DNA from: an uncultured Nitrospira sp.
GTDB taxonomy: Bacteria > Nitrospirota > Nitrospiria > Nitrospirales > Nitrospiraceae
Direction: 5' to 3'
DNA: 64,000 nucleotides
Assembly: GCA_902500825.1 (NCBI GenBank)
Contig: CABVRX010000006.1
Coordinates: forward strand, 80,283 to 144,282
Part shown: in pieces, positions 25,136 to 32,366 of the stretch
Position numbering within the stretch: the stretch's first letter is position 1
Layout: every line of letters starts with the position of its first letter
Notes under the pieces: generated by a model
The model's input: only the letters and a program-made list of their open reading frames with translations
What the model was told of the DNA's origin: nothing
The model's database searches: none
Program-made: the position numbers and the translations under genes

Positions 25136-25426
25136 TCAGGGCATGGCTGCCACAGGAGCCCCGTCCTTCTTCGGAGAAGGAGAGACGACCCCTTCCTGAA
25201 CCGAACGACAGATTTTGCACACCCGTGGTCGTACTTTTAAGAAAGAGACTTTCCCACTGGCAAGACAACTGTAATGGACGAATTCGTCACAGATCGTGCA
25301 ACGAGACCAGCCCCCCCGGAGCATCGTCTTGTCCCGATAAAGGTCTTCTCGGCACACCCTGCAAAGGCGCGGCTCGATCGGAAGCGTCATCGGCTCCCAC
25401 TCACCGCCAGCTTTTCGAATACTCAT
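25136..25426 (-). CDS. Small Cys-rich, RING/ribbon-like zinc protein
   Basis: 96 residues with many paired cysteines: LCRVCRED, RCTICDEFVHYSC and RVCKICRS, a spacing suggesting two zinc sites (C-x2-C, C-x2-C-x4-H-x2-C, C-x2-C). This resembles a treble-clef/RING-like zinc finger. No other domain is visible. It stands alone between the unknown operon and the toxin-antitoxin genes. Confidence 0.6.
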   Translation of the reverse strand: MSIRKAGGEWEPMTLPIEPRLCRVCREDLYRDKTMLRGGWSRCTICDEFVHYSCLASGKVSFLKVRPRVCKICRSVQEGVVSPSPKKDGAPVAAMP

Positions 25427-25549
25427 GGCGAGGGAGTATAACGGGGCACCCGGCGGAAAAACAAGCGAAGGGGAGACGCTACTTGGCCTTACCGCGCGAA
25501 ACCCAGTCTCCAGGTTTGCGCTTCAGATGCGTCACAGCAGGCACACTGC

Positions 25550-25843
25550 TTATTTTCCTCCCTTTCGTCGAAGTCGCTCGGTCAACTCCTCATACACATG
25601 CCGACGTGGTCCGACAGCCATCAGGCGAATGACTCGTGCTTTCTGGTCGGCAGCATAGACAATGCGAAAGCGGCGAACGCGATACTTGCGCAGTCCGTTG
25701 AGTTCCCGCTGGAGTGGCTCCCCACATTCAGGATCATCGACAATGGCACGAATGGCCGACTTGATCGACCGTTTCAGATCGGGATGGAGCGATCGAATCA
25801 CCTCCGCCACATGCGGAGGGATGTCCGGACGGAAGAGGCTCAC
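25550..25843 (-). CDS. RelE/ParE-family toxin
   Basis: 97 residues with the RelE/ParE fold: HPDLKRSIKSAIRAIVDDPE, LNGLRKYRVRRFRIVYAAD and a final VGPRRHVYEEL. The basic strand around RKYRVRRFRIVY is the usual catalytic/binding face of RelE-type mRNA interferases; ParE-type gyrase poisons look similar, so the target is open. Its ATG overlaps the antitoxin stop as ATGA, so translation is coupled and antitoxin comes first. Confidence 0.85.
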   Translation of the reverse strand: MSLFRPDIPPHVAEVIRSLHPDLKRSIKSAIRAIVDDPECGEPLQRELNGLRKYRVRRFRIVYAADQKARVIRLMAVGPRRHVYEELTERLRRKGGK

Positions 25844-26136
25844 GCAGAGCGCCGCTTCTTGACGGGCGTAAGAGGTTCACCAAACACATCTTCAAACGAC
25901 AGCCCTTTATTCTTCCTTCTGTAAAACGTCCGGCTCTCGGCAATCTGACTCATAAGCGTCGGATCGCTGAGGACATCCAACGTCTCCTTGAGGCGAGTGT
26001 ACTCATCGACATTGATCAAAACCGCCGCCGGACGTCCGTTCTTCGTCACCACAACCTCCTCCTCGCGCTCTTGCACCGCCGCCACAAGCTCCGGCAGACG
26101 GGTTTTCACCTCCGACAACGGCAACGTCTTAGCCAT
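25840..26136 (-). CDS. Phd/YefM-family antitoxin
   Basis: 98 residues. LPLSEVKTRLPELVAAVQ and VVVTKNGRPAAVLINVDEY form the Phd/YefM DNA-binding N-domain. The charged C-terminal tail (FYRRKNKGLSFEDVF) would wrap the toxin. The ATG at 26136 has GGGAGG upstream. A palindrome just before the gene is the likely autoregulatory operator. Confidence 0.87.
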   Translation of the reverse strand: MAKTLPLSEVKTRLPELVAAVQEREEEVVVTKNGRPAAVLINVDEYTRLKETLDVLSDPTLMSQIAESRTFYRRKNKGLSFEDVFGEPLTPVKKRRSA

Positions 26137-26156
26137 GACCAACCTCCCTTTCAGGG

Positions 26157-26176
26157 ATGACCATAATTCTGGTCAT
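26157..26176. promoter_or_regulatory. Palindromic operator of the phd-relE pair
   Basis: ATGACCA (26157-26163), spacer TAATTC and TGGTCAT (26170-26176) form an inverted repeat 20 bases before the antitoxin start. The spacer overlaps a TATAAT-like box on the minus strand. Phd/YefM dimers bind such sites to repress their own promoter. Confidence 0.65.
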
Positions 26177-26376
26177 GAGCATACAGGGAAAGACGGAATG
26201 GCGTCAATTGATAGGGCAGTCGCTGCTGCGCGACGCGAAATAGATGGAGGTGAGCCGTAAGACCTGACTCACATGGAGATCTGCGAGACACAGGGCGACG
26301 GGTGCACCGTGGCTATGCTGAATTGCAAGACGCAACCCCAATTGTCTGCGACGACGGGAGCATCCGGTTCAGCGGC

Positions 26377-26387
26377 TTGTTATGTGG
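26377..26387. repeat. Left arm of 11-bp inverted repeat flanking the nuclease gene
   Basis: TTGTTATGTGG lies 5 bases beyond the stop codon of the nuclease gene. It is an exact inverted copy of the sequence at 27186-27196 just before the gene. Read in the gene's direction it gives ACATAAC after the stop, similar to the R'' core of integron attC sites. Confidence 0.55.
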
Positions 26388-26392
26388 ATATA

Positions 26393-27169
26393 TTACCTGC
26401 GAGTACTGAGCGCTGCTCGCAGAGTGGATTTGAACAGATCTGCCCAGGTGAGCCAGCCCATGCGGCTTGCCACAAGCTCGACTGGTGGATGGTTGATCCC
26501 AACAAGTGCTTCTTCTAGGGGACGCAGGCTGTTGTTGCGCCCATGTTTGTAGTAGTTGAAGAGCCAAGCGCTACGCCACTTATCTTTGTAACCTCCAGCA
26601 GACGCCCCCACCGCTTCTGCCTTTTCTCTCCTTTCGAACATTACGTCTGCGGGCGCGATATCCAGAAACACAAAATGGAAATCTCGTTCTTCACTGGTTG
26701 GTGAATCCAGCCCAACCCTTAATTTTCTGGCGATTTGGTCGTGTGGCTTTTCAGGGGGTGATGCCGCACTTACAGAGGAATACAGCTTGGCCTCGACGAA
26801 TACCAGTATGCCAGGCGCCTCAATACTTGCATCCACCTCGGTAGACTCTTTCGTCGAGGCGCCACTGTACGACTTCCCGACGTGAATTTCGATGTCCTTG
26901 CTTTCGAGACCACACGCCTTGAAGGACAAAGGGCTATTACCCTGAAATGAATCCTCCAAAACTTCATCCAGTGCAGCCGCCTTGTCCAGAGATGGGAGAT
27001 TCGCCAGGACATCAAAACATGACCAAGTGAGCGCGTCCTCGCTATTGGAACTAACAGCGTTCCTCCGCTTGTGCTGCATCCCCTTGTAAACTTGCTTGAG
27101 GAACGACTCTAACGCCTCTTCTCGGCCGGGCAAGATTACATGGTTGCGCTGGTACTTTTCGTAAATCAT
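26393..27169 (-). CDS. PD-(D/E)XK nuclease-like protein
   Basis: 259 residues. The fold is indicated by E111-V-D113 and E126-A-K128 (VFVEAKLY), the catalytic (D/E)...ExK set of restriction-type nucleases, plus an upstream SEDALTWSCF segment often seen in this group. IVFLDIAP-type and C-terminal WLFNYYKH segments complete it. It may be a solitary restriction or defence nuclease; no methylase is near. ATG at 27169 has AAGGGAGA upstream. The gene is framed by a perfect 11-bp inverted repeat with an integrase remnant close by, so it may be an integron-type cassette. Confidence 0.65.
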   Translation of the reverse strand: MIYEKYQRNHVILPGREEALESFLKQVYKGMQHKRRNAVSSNSEDALTWSCFDVLANLPSLDKAAALDEVLEDSFQGNSPLSFKACGLESKDIEIHVGKSYSGASTKESTEVDASIEAPGILVFVEAKLYSSVSAASPPEKPHDQIARKLRVGLDSPTSEERDFHFVFLDIAPADVMFERREKAEAVGASAGGYKDKWRSAWLFNYYKHGRNNSLRPLEEALVGINHPPVELVASRMGWLTWADLFKSTLRAALSTRR

Positions 27170-27185
27170 CGAGAATCTCCCTTGG

Positions 27186-27196
27186 CCACATAACAA
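27186..27196. repeat. Right arm of 11-bp inverted repeat flanking the nuclease gene
   Basis: CCACATAACAA, the exact inverted copy of 26377-26387, lies 17 bases before the nuclease start. In the gene's direction it reads GTTATGT, resembling a GTTRRRY-type core site at a cassette boundary. Confidence 0.55.
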
Positions 27197-27405
27197 TGTT
27201 TAAACCGATCCGTATAGGAGCAGGATACACAGGAATCTACCCGTGTAACACGCTACTTTGGTTTGGTGTACCACACGTCATGACCGTTGCTATTTCAATG
27301 GGTTGCAACAGTGGAGCCTTCTATCACAGGTTCTTATGTGGGTCGGCATAACACCCGTCCTTGAAAGGGTTCACATCTCATCCAGCAGGCTACGAACGCT
27401 CCCGG

Positions 27406-27531
27406 TTATCGGTGAAATACATGCATGTAGATCATTGTCGTCTTGACCTCGCGATGGCCCAACAACTCCTGAACCCTTCGAATATCAGCGTCGTTTTCGA
27501 GCAGATGTGGGCATGCTTCCTTCGACCTTAC
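27406..27531 (-). pseudogene. Tyrosine recombinase (integron/phage-type integrase) C-terminal remnant
   Basis: The minus strand encodes [18 protein letters not shown] followed by [12 protein letters not shown] and a stop. LLGH is the box-II element and the Tyr in TMIY is the nucleophile of tyrosine recombinases; the wording is closest to integron and Xer-like integrases. The frame is closed by TAA at 27532-27534, so only about 42 codons survive. The RHSF-type element that should precede is degraded to KEACP. It runs in the same direction as the nuclease gene. Non-functional on its own. Confidence 0.7.
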
Positions 27532-27742
27532 TTATCTTTGCTATTCAGGAGAGGAAACTCAATGGTCTCCTATTGCGCGCATGCACCGAGCACCGTCCAT
27601 AACATTAACTCCGATCAGTCCCGCGTGCGGGGTGCGCGAGCACAGGAGACCACCGTACTCCCTCTGCCACCCCACCCGTTTGACTCCCCTCCTCCCCTTT
27701 GTTACTCTCCGCGCGGGTTTAGTCCTCAGGAAAACAGACTAT

Positions 27743-28633
27743 ATGAATATCGCGGAGTATCTCGAACGGAAACGGATTGACGTCGATCGATTTCTCGACC
27801 TCGTCGCACCGCCCTCCGTCACCTCACCGACAACCTTGCACGAAAGCATGCGTTACAGCCTGCTGGCTGGTGGGAAGCGAATCAGACCGATCTTGACGAT
27901 TGCCTCGGCGGAAGCCATCGGGGCGGCTGCCCCTGGCCTCATGCCGGTGGCTTGCTCATTGGAATTCATCCACACCTATTCGCTTATCCACGACGATCTT
28001 CCTTCCATGGATAACGATGACTTTCGCCGTGGAAAACCCACGAACCATAAAGTCTATGGCGAAGCGATGGCGATCCTCGCCGGCGATGCGCTGCTCACCA
28101 TGGCATTCGACATCATCAGCCGTCCCGATCTGATGAAAGGCTGCGACCCTGTGCAGCAGGTGCGGTTGGTTCAAGAGCTCGCCTATGGCTCAGGAAACAG
28201 AGGCATGGTGGGAGGACAGGTCTTCGATATCCAGGCCGAGAACAAGGACATCGATCTCACGACACTGCAGACCATTCACAAACACAAAACCGGCATGCTC
28301 ATTCGTGCCGCGGTCCGCATGGGTGCGATCGCCGCCGGGGCGAACGACCGTCAACTCGATGACATGACCGGCTATGCCGAAGACATCGGGCTGGCATTTC
28401 AGATCGCCGATGACGTATTGAACGTGACCGGCACGCGTGAAGAGCTCGGGAAGAATCCCAATACCGATGCCGAACGAGGCAAGAAAACTTACCCGACCTT
28501 CCATGGCGTGGAGGGGGCGAAAAAGCTGGCTGACGATTGTGTGACCCGCGCCATCAACCGCCTCTCATCCTTTGGTTCTCCCGCCGACCCCTTGCGCGAG
28601 ATCGCGCGGTATATTACCGCTAGAAAAAATTAG
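27743..28633 (+). CDS. ispA: Polyprenyl (farnesyl/geranylgeranyl) diphosphate synthase
   Basis: 296 residues. The two aspartate-rich motifs are present: IHDDLPSMDNDDFRRGKPT (FARM) and FQIADDVLN (SARM). LLAGGKRIRPILTIASAEA and KTYPTFHGVEGAKK match short-chain trans-prenyl synthases. The two-residue insertion in the first motif (DDxxxxD) fits bacterial FPP/GGPP synthases. It condenses IPP with allylic diphosphates and feeds the hopanoid and carotenoid genes that follow. The ATG at 27743 is chosen because the open stretch before it is low-complexity and unlike the family. Confidence 0.93.
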   Translation: MNIAEYLERKRIDVDRFLDLVAPPSVTSPTTLHESMRYSLLAGGKRIRPILTIASAEAIGAAAPGLMPVACSLEFIHTYSLIHDDLPSMDNDDFRRGKPTNHKVYGEAMAILAGDALLTMAFDIISRPDLMKGCDPVQQVRLVQELAYGSGNRGMVGGQVFDIQAENKDIDLTTLQTIHKHKTGMLIRAAVRMGAIAAGANDRQLDDMTGYAEDIGLAFQIADDVLNVTGTREELGKNPNTDAERGKKTYPTFHGVEGAKKLADDCVTRAINRLSSFGSPADPLREIARYITARKN

Positions 28634-28635
28634 AC

Positions 28636-28714
28636 CTGAGTGCTGAGTTATGCGTGCTGAGTTTCTGAACAACATCCCTCTTCTCACCCTTTTCGCTGAG
28701 AACTCAGCACTCAG
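28636..28714. repeat. Intergenic inverted repeat CTGAGTGCTGAGTT
   Basis: CTGAGTGCTGAGTT (28636-28649) is repeated in inverted form as AACTCAGCACTCAG (28701-28714), with 51 bases between. Extra copies of the GTGCTGAGT/CAGCACT core flank both arms. It fills the gap between the prenyl synthase and the epimerase. A related CAGCACTCAACACTGA sits in the gap before the RND pump gene (about 15520-15537). Confidence 0.6.
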
Positions 28715-28729
28715 CACCCAGCACTTCGG

Positions 28730-29713
28730 ATGAAAGCGCTGGTCACAGGCGCTACCGGCTTTGTTGGAGCGGCGGTGGCACGCGCCCTTGTGCGAACCGG
28801 CGTCGAAGTCCGTGTGATTGCCCGCCCCGGTAGCGATTCGACCAATCTCCGATCATTGAATATCGAGAAGGTCCACGGCGACCTCCGCGATAAAGAATCC
28901 CTGCGCGAAGCCCTCACCGATTGCCGCCACCTCTACCATGTCGCCGCTCATTACGCTCTCTGGGCCAAAGATCCAGCCATCTTTTACGACATCAACGTGG
29001 CCGGTACCAGAAACTTGTTGGAGGCCGCACGTGAGGTCGGTGTCGAGCGCACGGTCTATTGCAGCACCATCGGCGCAATCGGCCTGCCGCTGGACGGAGG
29101 GCTAGGCACGGAAGAGACACCGGTGTCGCTCGAACAGATGGCCGGTCATTATAAGCGATCGAAGTATCTGGCTGAGCAGGAAGTGCACAAACTGGCACGA
29201 GAAGGGTTACCCGTCGTCATCGTGAACCCCAGCGCACCGGTCGGTGAGAGCGACGTCAAGCCGACGCCGACGGGCCAAGTCATCGTCGATTTCATGAAAG
29301 GCCGAATGCCGGCCTACATTGAAACCGGTATGAATATCATCGACGTGGATGACGTGGCCACCGGTCATCTGCTCGCCATGGAGAAAGGCCGGCAGGGTGA
29401 ACGGTATATTCTCGGCTCAACAAATCTGTTGCTTCGTGAGGTGTTTGAAATTCTCAGCAAGCTGACAGGCCTCAAGGCTCCCGCGCTTAAATTGCCGCGA
29501 GGCGCTGTGTTACCTCTCGCCTATCTCAATCATTGGTTCGCTAACTTTACGGGCCATCCTCCTCGCATCCCGCTGGAGGGCGTGAAGATGGCGAAGTATA
29601 AGATGCACTACGATTGCAGCAAGGCGATCCGAGAACTCGGCTTACCACAAAATCCCCCCGAAGTGGCGCTGGAGAAAGCCGTGCGGTGGTTTCGCGACCA
29701 TAAATATGCATAA
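28730..29713 (+). CDS. hpnA: Hopanoid-associated NAD-dependent sugar epimerase/dehydratase
   Basis: 327 residues, extended short-chain dehydrogenase. The Rossmann motif is ALVTGATGFVGAAVARAL, with catalytic Tyr/Lys in YKRSKYLAE. NPSAPVGESDVKPTPTG and the following IDVDDVATGHL are hallmarks of HpnA, found with hopanoid genes. It is likely to act on a sugar or adenosyl-derived hopanoid side chain or precursor; the exact substrate is not established. It lies between a prenyl synthase and a carotenoid-type membrane protein, consistent with isoprenoid lipid metabolism. Confidence 0.88.
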   Translation: MKALVTGATGFVGAAVARALVRTGVEVRVIARPGSDSTNLRSLNIEKVHGDLRDKESLREALTDCRHLYHVAAHYALWAKDPAIFYDINVAGTRNLLEAAREVGVERTVYCSTIGAIGLPLDGGLGTEETPVSLEQMAGHYKRSKYLAEQEVHKLAREGLPVVIVNPSAPVGESDVKPTPTGQVIVDFMKGRMPAYIETGMNIIDVDDVATGHLLAMEKGRQGERYILGSTNLLLREVFEILSKLTGLKAPALKLPRGAVLPLAYLNHWFANFTGHPPRIPLEGVKMAKYKMHYDCSKAIRELGLPQNPPEVALEKAVRWFRDHKYA

Positions 29714-29975
29714 AGCTCTTTGCCCGGTTTGTGGGTATGATCTTGGGTTTCAACCGTGGAAGGGTAGTTCCGCATCACACGAGATTTGCCCATGTTGCGG
29801 GATTGAGTTCGGCTATGATGACTTCGCTGATGGAGATCTTACAAAGCGCCATTCCATTTAGGAAAGTTGGCGAGAGAAGTGGATCAGTGGTGGTATGAAA
29901 TGGTGGAGTGAAGGACAGATGGCTCCGGCGGGGTGGAATCCTGCGACTCAACTAGAGCGACTTCAAAACAGCTAA
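29706..29975 (+). pseudogene. Zinc-ribbon protein gene interrupted by an amber codon
   Basis: Starting at ATG 29706 (overlapping the end of hpnA) the frame reads MHKALCPVCGYDL, then ICPCCGIEFGYDDF, a two-CxxC zinc ribbon. It meets TAG at 29859-29861 and then continues in frame as WREKWISGGMKWWSEGQ and GWNPATQLERL to TAA at 29973-29975, 90 codons in all. The part after the TAG keeps the family's usual C-terminus, so a single change (Tyr codon to TAG) best explains the break. It could be a recent nonsense mutation, a sequencing error or true readthrough. The first 51 codons alone would give a small zinc protein. Confidence 0.62.
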
Positions 29976-29998
29976 GGCCATTGGTACAACAGTGAAGG

Positions 29999-30805
29999 AT
30001 GGAAGTACTCTCTCTTTTCTTTAAGACCATTCTCTTCCGGCCATACGTCTTTATTTTCCTTGCCGCGTTTCTCTTCTCCGCCATTAAACTGATCGGCTGG
30101 CCTCGGACCTGGCGCTTCTGGCTGATTAGCTGGATCACGGCGTTCATCTGTGAGTTGTCGTCAACGCGAAACGGCATCCCGTTCGGCTGGTACTTCTACA
30201 ACGGCTCGACGGTCGGCCAAGAGCTTTACTTTTCCAATGTGCCGTTCATGGATTCCATCTCATTCAGCTTTCTCCTCTTCGCCTCTTACTGCGTGGCACT
30301 TGGATTCCTACTGCCGTTTGATTCCTCTCAGAGCATCGAGCCTGCCCTTCTCAAGTCGTTGCAATTCGACGTGGAGGCACGCACGGGTTGGACTGTCTTG
30401 GCGCTGACGGCGTTTTTGTTCGCTTTTATCGACATGGTGATCGATCCGGTCGCTCTGCGTGGAGACCGTTGGTTCTTGGGGAAAATTTATTACTATCCAG
30501 ACCCAGGCTGGCATTTTGGGGTCCCATTCGCGAATTACGTCGGCTGGGCTGTGGTCGGACTGGTTTCGCTGGCCGTCTATTTTCCGTTGGACCGACGCCT
30601 CACCTCACTCTCACCGCTCCAACCGATCACACAGAATCTCTTGCTCGGCATCGGGTTGTACTATGGAGTCTTGGCTTTTAATCTCGGCATGACGTTTTGG
30701 ATCGGAGAAGCAGCCATGGGCATGAGCGGCCTGCTCATGCACCTGCCCATCCTTGTTCTGCTGATCACTCGCCTCTCAGGTTTTCAACGAGTGCGCCCCA
30801 CCTAA
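29999..30805 (+). CDS. Carotenoid biosynthesis (CruF-like) membrane protein
   Basis: 268 residues with about seven hydrophobic helices. ICELSSTRNGIPFGWYFY and FIDMVIDPVALRGDRWFLG, then YYYPDPGWHFGVPFANYVGW, are the family's conserved segments (DUF422, CruF/bisanhydrobacterioruberin-hydratase-like). These enzymes hydrate the ends of acyclic carotenoids. No phytoene synthase or desaturase is in the window. It follows hpnA and the broken zinc-ribbon gene on the same strand. Confidence 0.82.
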   Translation: MEVLSLFFKTILFRPYVFIFLAAFLFSAIKLIGWPRTWRFWLISWITAFICELSSTRNGIPFGWYFYNGSTVGQELYFSNVPFMDSISFSFLLFASYCVALGFLLPFDSSQSIEPALLKSLQFDVEARTGWTVLALTAFLFAFIDMVIDPVALRGDRWFLGKIYYYPDPGWHFGVPFANYVGWAVVGLVSLAVYFPLDRRLTSLSPLQPITQNLLLGIGLYYGVLAFNLGMTFWIGEAAMGMSGLLMHLPILVLLITRLSGFQRVRPT

Positions 30806-30944
30806 CGGCGTGGGTGGTATTCATCGTGAAGAATTTGTATAGTGAGACGACGGTGATGGAAATCATGAGAGTCGGCATAGAGCACTGAAATCCTGAGCTG
30901 CCGCTCCAAATCCAGCTCCGCACAGATCCTCGCCCGGCATCATT

Positions 30945-31292
30945 ATGGTAAAGCTCGACTATCGACTCATCGTAACAGGCCTGATTCTCCTCACATTCTT
31001 GTGGCTGTCCCCTACTGCCTCGGCCACGGGTCCGGAGTTGCTGCACGTGCTCGGCATCGTGGCAGCGATCGATGCGAAACATATTGAAGTCAAAACAGCC
31101 AAAGGACCGATCGTGTCGGTCTTACTCAACAAACAAGTGAAATATAAGAACAAGAACAACCCAAAATCGATCGACTCGCCCACTGTGGGCGACCGTGTCA
31201 TCATTGAGGCCTCGAAAGACGACAAGACTAAAAAGTTGACGGCGACAGTCGTCCATTATTCACAGATCAAGAACGCTCCACTCCCGCAATAA
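30945..31292 (+). CDS. Small exported protein
   Basis: 115 residues with a signal peptide (LIVTGLILLTFLWLSPTASA) and a mature beta-rich domain: HVLGIVAAIDAKHIEVKTAKG, ending GDRVIIEASKDDKTKKLTATVVHY. The pattern suggests a small OB-like/DUF5666-type barrel. Function unknown. The next gene starts 4 bases after the stop region, so they are probably co-transcribed. Confidence 0.68.
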   Translation: MVKLDYRLIVTGLILLTFLWLSPTASATGPELLHVLGIVAAIDAKHIEVKTAKGPIVSVLLNKQVKYKNKNNPKSIDSPTVGDRVIIEASKDDKTKKLTATVVHYSQIKNAPLPQ

Positions 31293-31295
31293 CCG

Positions 31296-31751
31296 ATGCC
31301 GACGATTCGCTTTGAGAGGGCTGTGCACGAGTCACCGTTCCACGGAGGGGTGCGCCATGCCCTGATGCGCGTCCTCATCACGGGAATTGCGGTATTTCTG
31401 GCGATCGCGATTGTTCCCGGCCTGGAAGCCGACAGCCTGACGGCCGGCATTGCGGCAGTCCTGGTCCTCACCTTCTTGAATGTGATTCTTCGCCCCATTC
31501 TCTTCCTACTCACCTTACCACTGATCGTGTTTACGCTCGGACTCTTCCTTGTGGTCCTGAACGCGCTGCTGTTGGAATTCACGTCCTTCCTGGTGAAAGG
31601 GTTCACCGTGGCAGGATTCTGGCCCGCCGTCGGTGGCGCGCTGATCATCAGCCTTGTCACGACCATCCTCAACAGCTGGACCGTCGACCGCCGCTTCCCG
31701 GACCTCCCGGATGAACCACGTCGTCCCCCCAAAATCGTCAATCCGGATTGA
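31296..31751 (+). CDS. Phage holin family (four-helix membrane) protein
   Basis: 151 residues with four hydrophobic helices, including VLITGIAVFLAIAIVPGL and FLNVILRPILFLLTLPL, followed by TLGLFLVVLNALLLEF. The element LNVILRPILFLLTLPL is diagnostic of the PF04020 membrane family, often labelled phage holin family IV although no phage genes are near. The role is unknown. The C-terminus is a charged tail, DEPRRPPKIVNPD. Confidence 0.82.
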   Translation: MPTIRFERAVHESPFHGGVRHALMRVLITGIAVFLAIAIVPGLEADSLTAGIAAVLVLTFLNVILRPILFLLTLPLIVFTLGLFLVVLNALLLEFTSFLVKGFTVAGFWPAVGGALIISLVTTILNSWTVDRRFPDLPDEPRRPPKIVNPD

Positions 31752-31763
31752 ACATCTAATTCC

Positions 31764-32255
31764 GTGGTTCATCGATTCAGACATATGCTCCTCGCTGTGG
31801 TACTGGGCGGCCTCTATGTCCAGATTGTGTGGGCTGACGAAAATGCGGCACCAAAGAATTTGTGGCAGACCGTCATGGCTCTTCCTTCGAGCGGTCAATC
31901 ATCACTGCCGAGAAAACCGTGGATTCTCCGCGAGCGAGAGATCCTGCTCGATCTCCCGCTCCTTCACATGCTGAAAGATGCGGGAGCGAGACCCCTTCCC
32001 CGGATCGCCATAGAGCTTTTCGAGAATCCCAACCCCGAACTGGATGTCGTTTCCACGGTATCCCGTATCAACGACACGGCCGTCATCCGCGGCGCCTTCA
32101 AGCCTCTCTCGGTGGGCGATTTTACCTTTGTGATCGCCGGCAATCTCCTCATAGGAACCATCCAAATGGGGAATCGGCTCTATAGAATCGAACATATCGT
32201 CAATGGCCGACTGCGACTGATCGAAGTCGATCCCGATAAAATGCCGCCGGACTAA
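31764..32255 (+). CDS. Exported protein resembling a metalloprotease propeptide
   Basis: 163 residues. A hydrophobic start (MLLAVVLGGLYVQIVWA) acts as signal peptide. The second half, VISTVSRINDTAVIRGAF-like, then DFTFVIAGNLLIGTIQMG and NRLYRIEHIVNGRLRLIEVD, resembles the inhibitory propeptide of secreted peptidyl-Asp-type metalloproteases, but no HExxH protease domain follows. It may be a free-standing inhibitor or chaperone, or have an unrelated function. Start is GTG 31764 or ATG 31785. Confidence 0.6.
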   Translation: MVHRFRHMLLAVVLGGLYVQIVWADENAAPKNLWQTVMALPSSGQSSLPRKPWILREREILLDLPLLHMLKDAGARPLPRIAIELFENPNPELDVVSTVSRINDTAVIRGAFKPLSVGDFTFVIAGNLLIGTIQMGNRLYRIEHIVNGRLRLIEVDPDKMPPD

Positions 32256-32366
32256 TTCTGAGTAGGTTGGCTATAGTGGAAATGGGAGGCAGTGTGCGTT
32301 GGCTTCGACTGAGAGATCATTTGCTCAGCTCTGGAAGAGTAGCTATTCGCCGACGTTCCCGCTACA

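Noticed and set aside
26281..26392. Full integron attC site after the nuclease gene
   Set aside because: Only the R''-like ACATAAC next to the stop is visible; no matching partner half could be found by eye.
26273..26518. Plus-strand open frame overlapping the nuclease gene's 3' end
   Set aside because: Antisense to the nuclease coding end, Cys-rich by chance, and it spans the inverted-repeat arm.
31296..31751. Prophage holin
   Set aside because: The family name includes holin but no phage genes are near and the four-helix protein is common in non-phage contexts.
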